From: Rosellinia necatrix
Lineage: Eukaryota > Ascomycota > Sordariomycetes > Xylariales > Xylariaceae
Direction: 5' to 3'
Length of the DNA: 64,000 bases
Assembly: GCA_021209875.1 (NCBI GenBank)
Contig: JAGYVD010000003.1
Location: 3,658,001 to 3,722,000 of the forward strand
The translations under genes were made by a program, and so were the position numbers. The notes beneath the pieces are model-generated. The model ran no database searches, had not been told where the DNA came from, and saw only the letters and a list, made by a program, of their open reading frames with translations. This document shows positions 61,596-64,000 of this stretch, one piece after another; the first letter of the stretch is position 1, and every line of letters begins with the position of its first letter.

Positions 61596-64000
61596 ATGCC
61601 CGGTTCTCAGCTCATGAGGCTGAAGTCCTCTCTACGAGAACAAGGACTTATCGGCCCACAGCAAAGCAAGAAGCAGAGGCGCAAGCTCGCGCAAGATGGA
61701 AAGGTCAACACGAATAAACGAGCTGCTGCTCTGGAGAGCATCCGAGAGCAGTTCAACCCCTTCGACTTCAAACATAACGCCCGGGGACCCAAATTCCAGG
61801 TTACCAGTAATCGCCCAGCATTAGGCGATGCTGCTAAGGGGATCACGGGTCGGCCTGGCGATGCGAAAGCCATCGGCGAAGAGAGGGTAGGTGCTATAGC
61901 CTCTGAACAAGCCTCCGGCGAATTGTGTGTTTGTGTATGCGCATGTGCCTCGCTAACTCAATAATTGTAGCGGCGGCAAACACTGTTAGTTGAAATGAAC
62001 CGGCGGAATAAGACGGGCAGCATACGAGATCAGCGGTTTGGCGAGAATGATGCCTCGATGACATACGAGGAAAAGATGGCCCAGCGCTTTATCCGGGAGA
62101 AACAAGGTCATAAAAATTCCATGTTTGATCTTGAGGACGACGAGCCTATCGACGGACTGACCCACATGGGCAAGTCTCTATCATTCCCCGACAAAGATGA
62201 TTTTGAAGAAACGGATCTTACCGATCCCGAGGGTAGTGATCCCGGCAACGAGTCGGCCGACAATCAGCGTAGCCTCAAACGAGTGCGAGTCATGGATGGT
62301 TTAGAAGATCAAGAAGACAACGATGGCGAAGGGGAGCCGGAAAGGAAAAAGACCAAACAAGAGGTCTATAAGGAAATTATCGCTAAGTCCAAGCTTCACA
62401 AAGCCGAGAGGCAAGCACAAAAAGACGCCGACGAGGATTTGAGAGAAGAGGTAGGCCACGAAAACCATAACTTTCCACCTTCTGAATGCTGATTACTGAT
62501 CACATGTCTTTGCTATAGCTCGACCAAGAACTTTCTGACATTAAAGCTCTTTTATTTCAAAAGAACAAACCGCAGAGTAGTATAGGCGGTGAAGGGATTT
62601 CGAATCCAGGCAGCTCCGGCAAAGACAGGATGGAACGCGACTACGACTTACGACTCAAGCAGCTCGCCATGGACAGGCGAGCGCAACCCTCGGACAAAAC
62701 ATTAACAGAAGACGAAATCGCCCGACGAAATGTGGAACAGCTGAGCGAATTGGAAGCCCAACGGCAAAAAAGAATGCGTGGGGAAGATTCAAGTGACAAT
62801 GATGAAGACGAAAAGAAAGATGCCCACGATGATCGACCAGGCGCGGAACAGCCGGGGTGGTTTGACGAGGAAGAAGAGGATGATTTCAAGCTTGGCCTAG
62901 GTATCCGCACACGTCCTACAGCGACAGAACTTGGCTTCGATGACGAGGATGACTTCATTGTGGAGGATGATTTATTGGCAAGCGGATCGGATTTAGAACC
63001 CATTGAATCCGACGGTGACGACGATTCATCTGCTGGAGAGGAAGAAGATGCTCAAGACGATGAATTCACAAAGGGCCTTCTGGATGAAGCGGAAGGCCGT
63101 CATTCTGCTTTCGCGGATATCACACATAACGAAACGAATGAGATCGGGAGTTGTCCCGAGACTCTGGAACAACTTTTAAGTATTTCACACTGTCTACCAC
63201 CCGAGAAAATCCCGCCACTCATCCAGAAGGTCCGCATGTCATACCATCCAAAGCTAGCCAGCGAAAACAAAACAAGGTTAGCGAGCTTCTCTCGCGTTCT
63301 CGTACAGTATCTCTCCCATCTATCAAACACACCAAGCCCTCCTCCATTTGCTACACTGGAAACCATCATACGGCGTAAGTGAATCCTCACCATATCTACA
63401 TTAAAAATGATTATCTAGTGGATGACGTTTGTCCTCCCATCTACAGGCCTTTCTAGCCCCTTTTCACGTTATTGAATAAATATTAACGTTTATTTCCCAT
63501 AGATCTCCATTCACTCGCAAAGTCATTCCCGATTGACATCTCAGAGGAATTTCGTTCTCATATCAATGACTTGGCAAATAGATGTCTCTCGCCGACGCTG
63601 GGAGATATTGTGGTCTTGGTTGCCGCCGGGACCATATTTCCACCTAGTGATGCATTTCATCCCGTTATCACACCAGCAATGTTATTGATTGCGCGACATT
63701 TAGGGCAAAAAATTCCCAAAAGTACGACAGATTTCGCCCAGGGAGCATTCATGGGCTCTTTAGCTTTGCAGTATCTGAAGTTATCGCAAAGATATTGTCC
63801 GGAATTCATGAATTTCTGCCTCAATACACTGACCTCTCTTGCACCAATTAAATCAACAAAGAGGCAGGGCAGTTTCCCCCAGCATGAACCTACTTCGGAC
63901 ATCCGTATCATGGGCGCTAGTGAATTTGAGATCAAGAAACTAAATCCCACAAACTGTGTTACGCCACCCAACTCAGAAAAGGAAGATTTATCAATCAGGG
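61596..64000 (+). CDS. NOP14: Nucleolar pre-40S assembly factor NOP14, N-terminal part
   Basis: SSU-processome component needed for 18S rRNA maturation. The gene runs off the right edge. Exon 1 starts at ATG 61596 (MPGSQLMRLKSSLREQGLIG), includes REQFNPFDFKHNARGPKFQV and ends near GEER. Exon 2 is 61972-62450 (TLLVEMNRRNKTGSIRDQRF, GENDASMTYEEKMAQRFIRE, FDLEDDEPIDGLTHMGKSLS). Exon 3 is 62519-63374 (acidic stretches such as DEDEKKDAHDD and WFDEEEEDDFKLGLG). Exon 4 starts at 63503 (HLHSLAKSFPIDISEEFRSH and on). Introns: 62451-62518 and 63375-63502 are well defined. The first junction is problematic: donor GTAGGT at 61887 joined to the acceptor at 61971 gives a stop, while donor GTGCTA at 61891 keeps the frame (GEERVAAATLLVEM). 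The second choice is used here. The frame conserved in the family would need one extra base after the acceptor. Confidence 0.9.

Overview
The window is nuclear DNA of a filamentous ascomycete (Pezizomycotina, most likely a Sordariomycete). The evidence is the many short spliceosomal introns (mostly 48-140 nt) with GTRNGT donors and CTAAC/CTGAC branch sites, fungal family content (Zap1/ZafA-type zinc regulator, Msh1, Atp10, fungal Rpn13, Ams1-type mannosidase) and intergenic DNA full of TACCTAGGTA-type motifs. Nothing looks bacterial or viral. No intact transposon was seen.

Layout. 0-9.5 kb: start of a basic mitochondrial protein (left edge, minus), PRP5 helicase (plus), a small myristoylated protein (minus) and a zinc-responsive C2H2 regulator with a pair of inverted CAAGGT motifs in its leader (plus). 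11.7-18.7 kb: ribosomal protein uL29/L35 (minus), two tRNA-Thr(AGT) genes, the Golgi SNARE GOS1 (plus), ATP10 (minus) and, divergent from it, branched-chain 2-oxoacid dehydrogenase E2 (plus). 19.9-20.6 kb: gluconokinase, followed by a 4.4 kb stretch without a recognisable gene. 25-32.6 kb: dipeptidyl peptidase III, ribosomal protein eL6, proteasome ubiquitin receptor RPN13 and a 146-residue orphan. 33.7-44.3 kb: ORC3, a mitochondrial PPR-type protein, stalk protein P0 and MSH1. 46.6-57 kb: a Gln/His-rich protein, a GH38 alpha-mannosidase and a CLIP-170-like CAP-Gly protein whose reading frame is broken twice at C6 tracts. 60-64 kb: a membrane-anchored orphan and the first part of NOP14 (right edge).

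The genes are mainly housekeeping: translation and ribosome assembly (uL29, eL6, P0, NOP14), splicing (PRP5), proteasome (RPN13), replication and repair (ORC3, MSH1) and mitochondrial functions (ATP10, E2, PPR, MSH1, basic edge protein). Several are divergent pairs sharing 450-650 bp of promoter DNA (ATP10/E2, eL6/RPN13, ORC3/PPR, orphan/NOP14).

The most unusual signal is the tRNA-Thr(AGT) pair. Both genes carry a 53-54 nt insertion between the D-arm and the anticodon stem, not at the canonical 37/38 site. Each insertion has a spliceosomal donor (GTATGT or GTAAGT), a TACTAAY branch site 10-11 nt upstream of the 3' end and a terminal ATAG. Removing it gives the same perfect 72-nt tRNA from both genes, although the insertions themselves differ. 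Exon joins given below were deduced by eye from frame, splice signals and family conservation.
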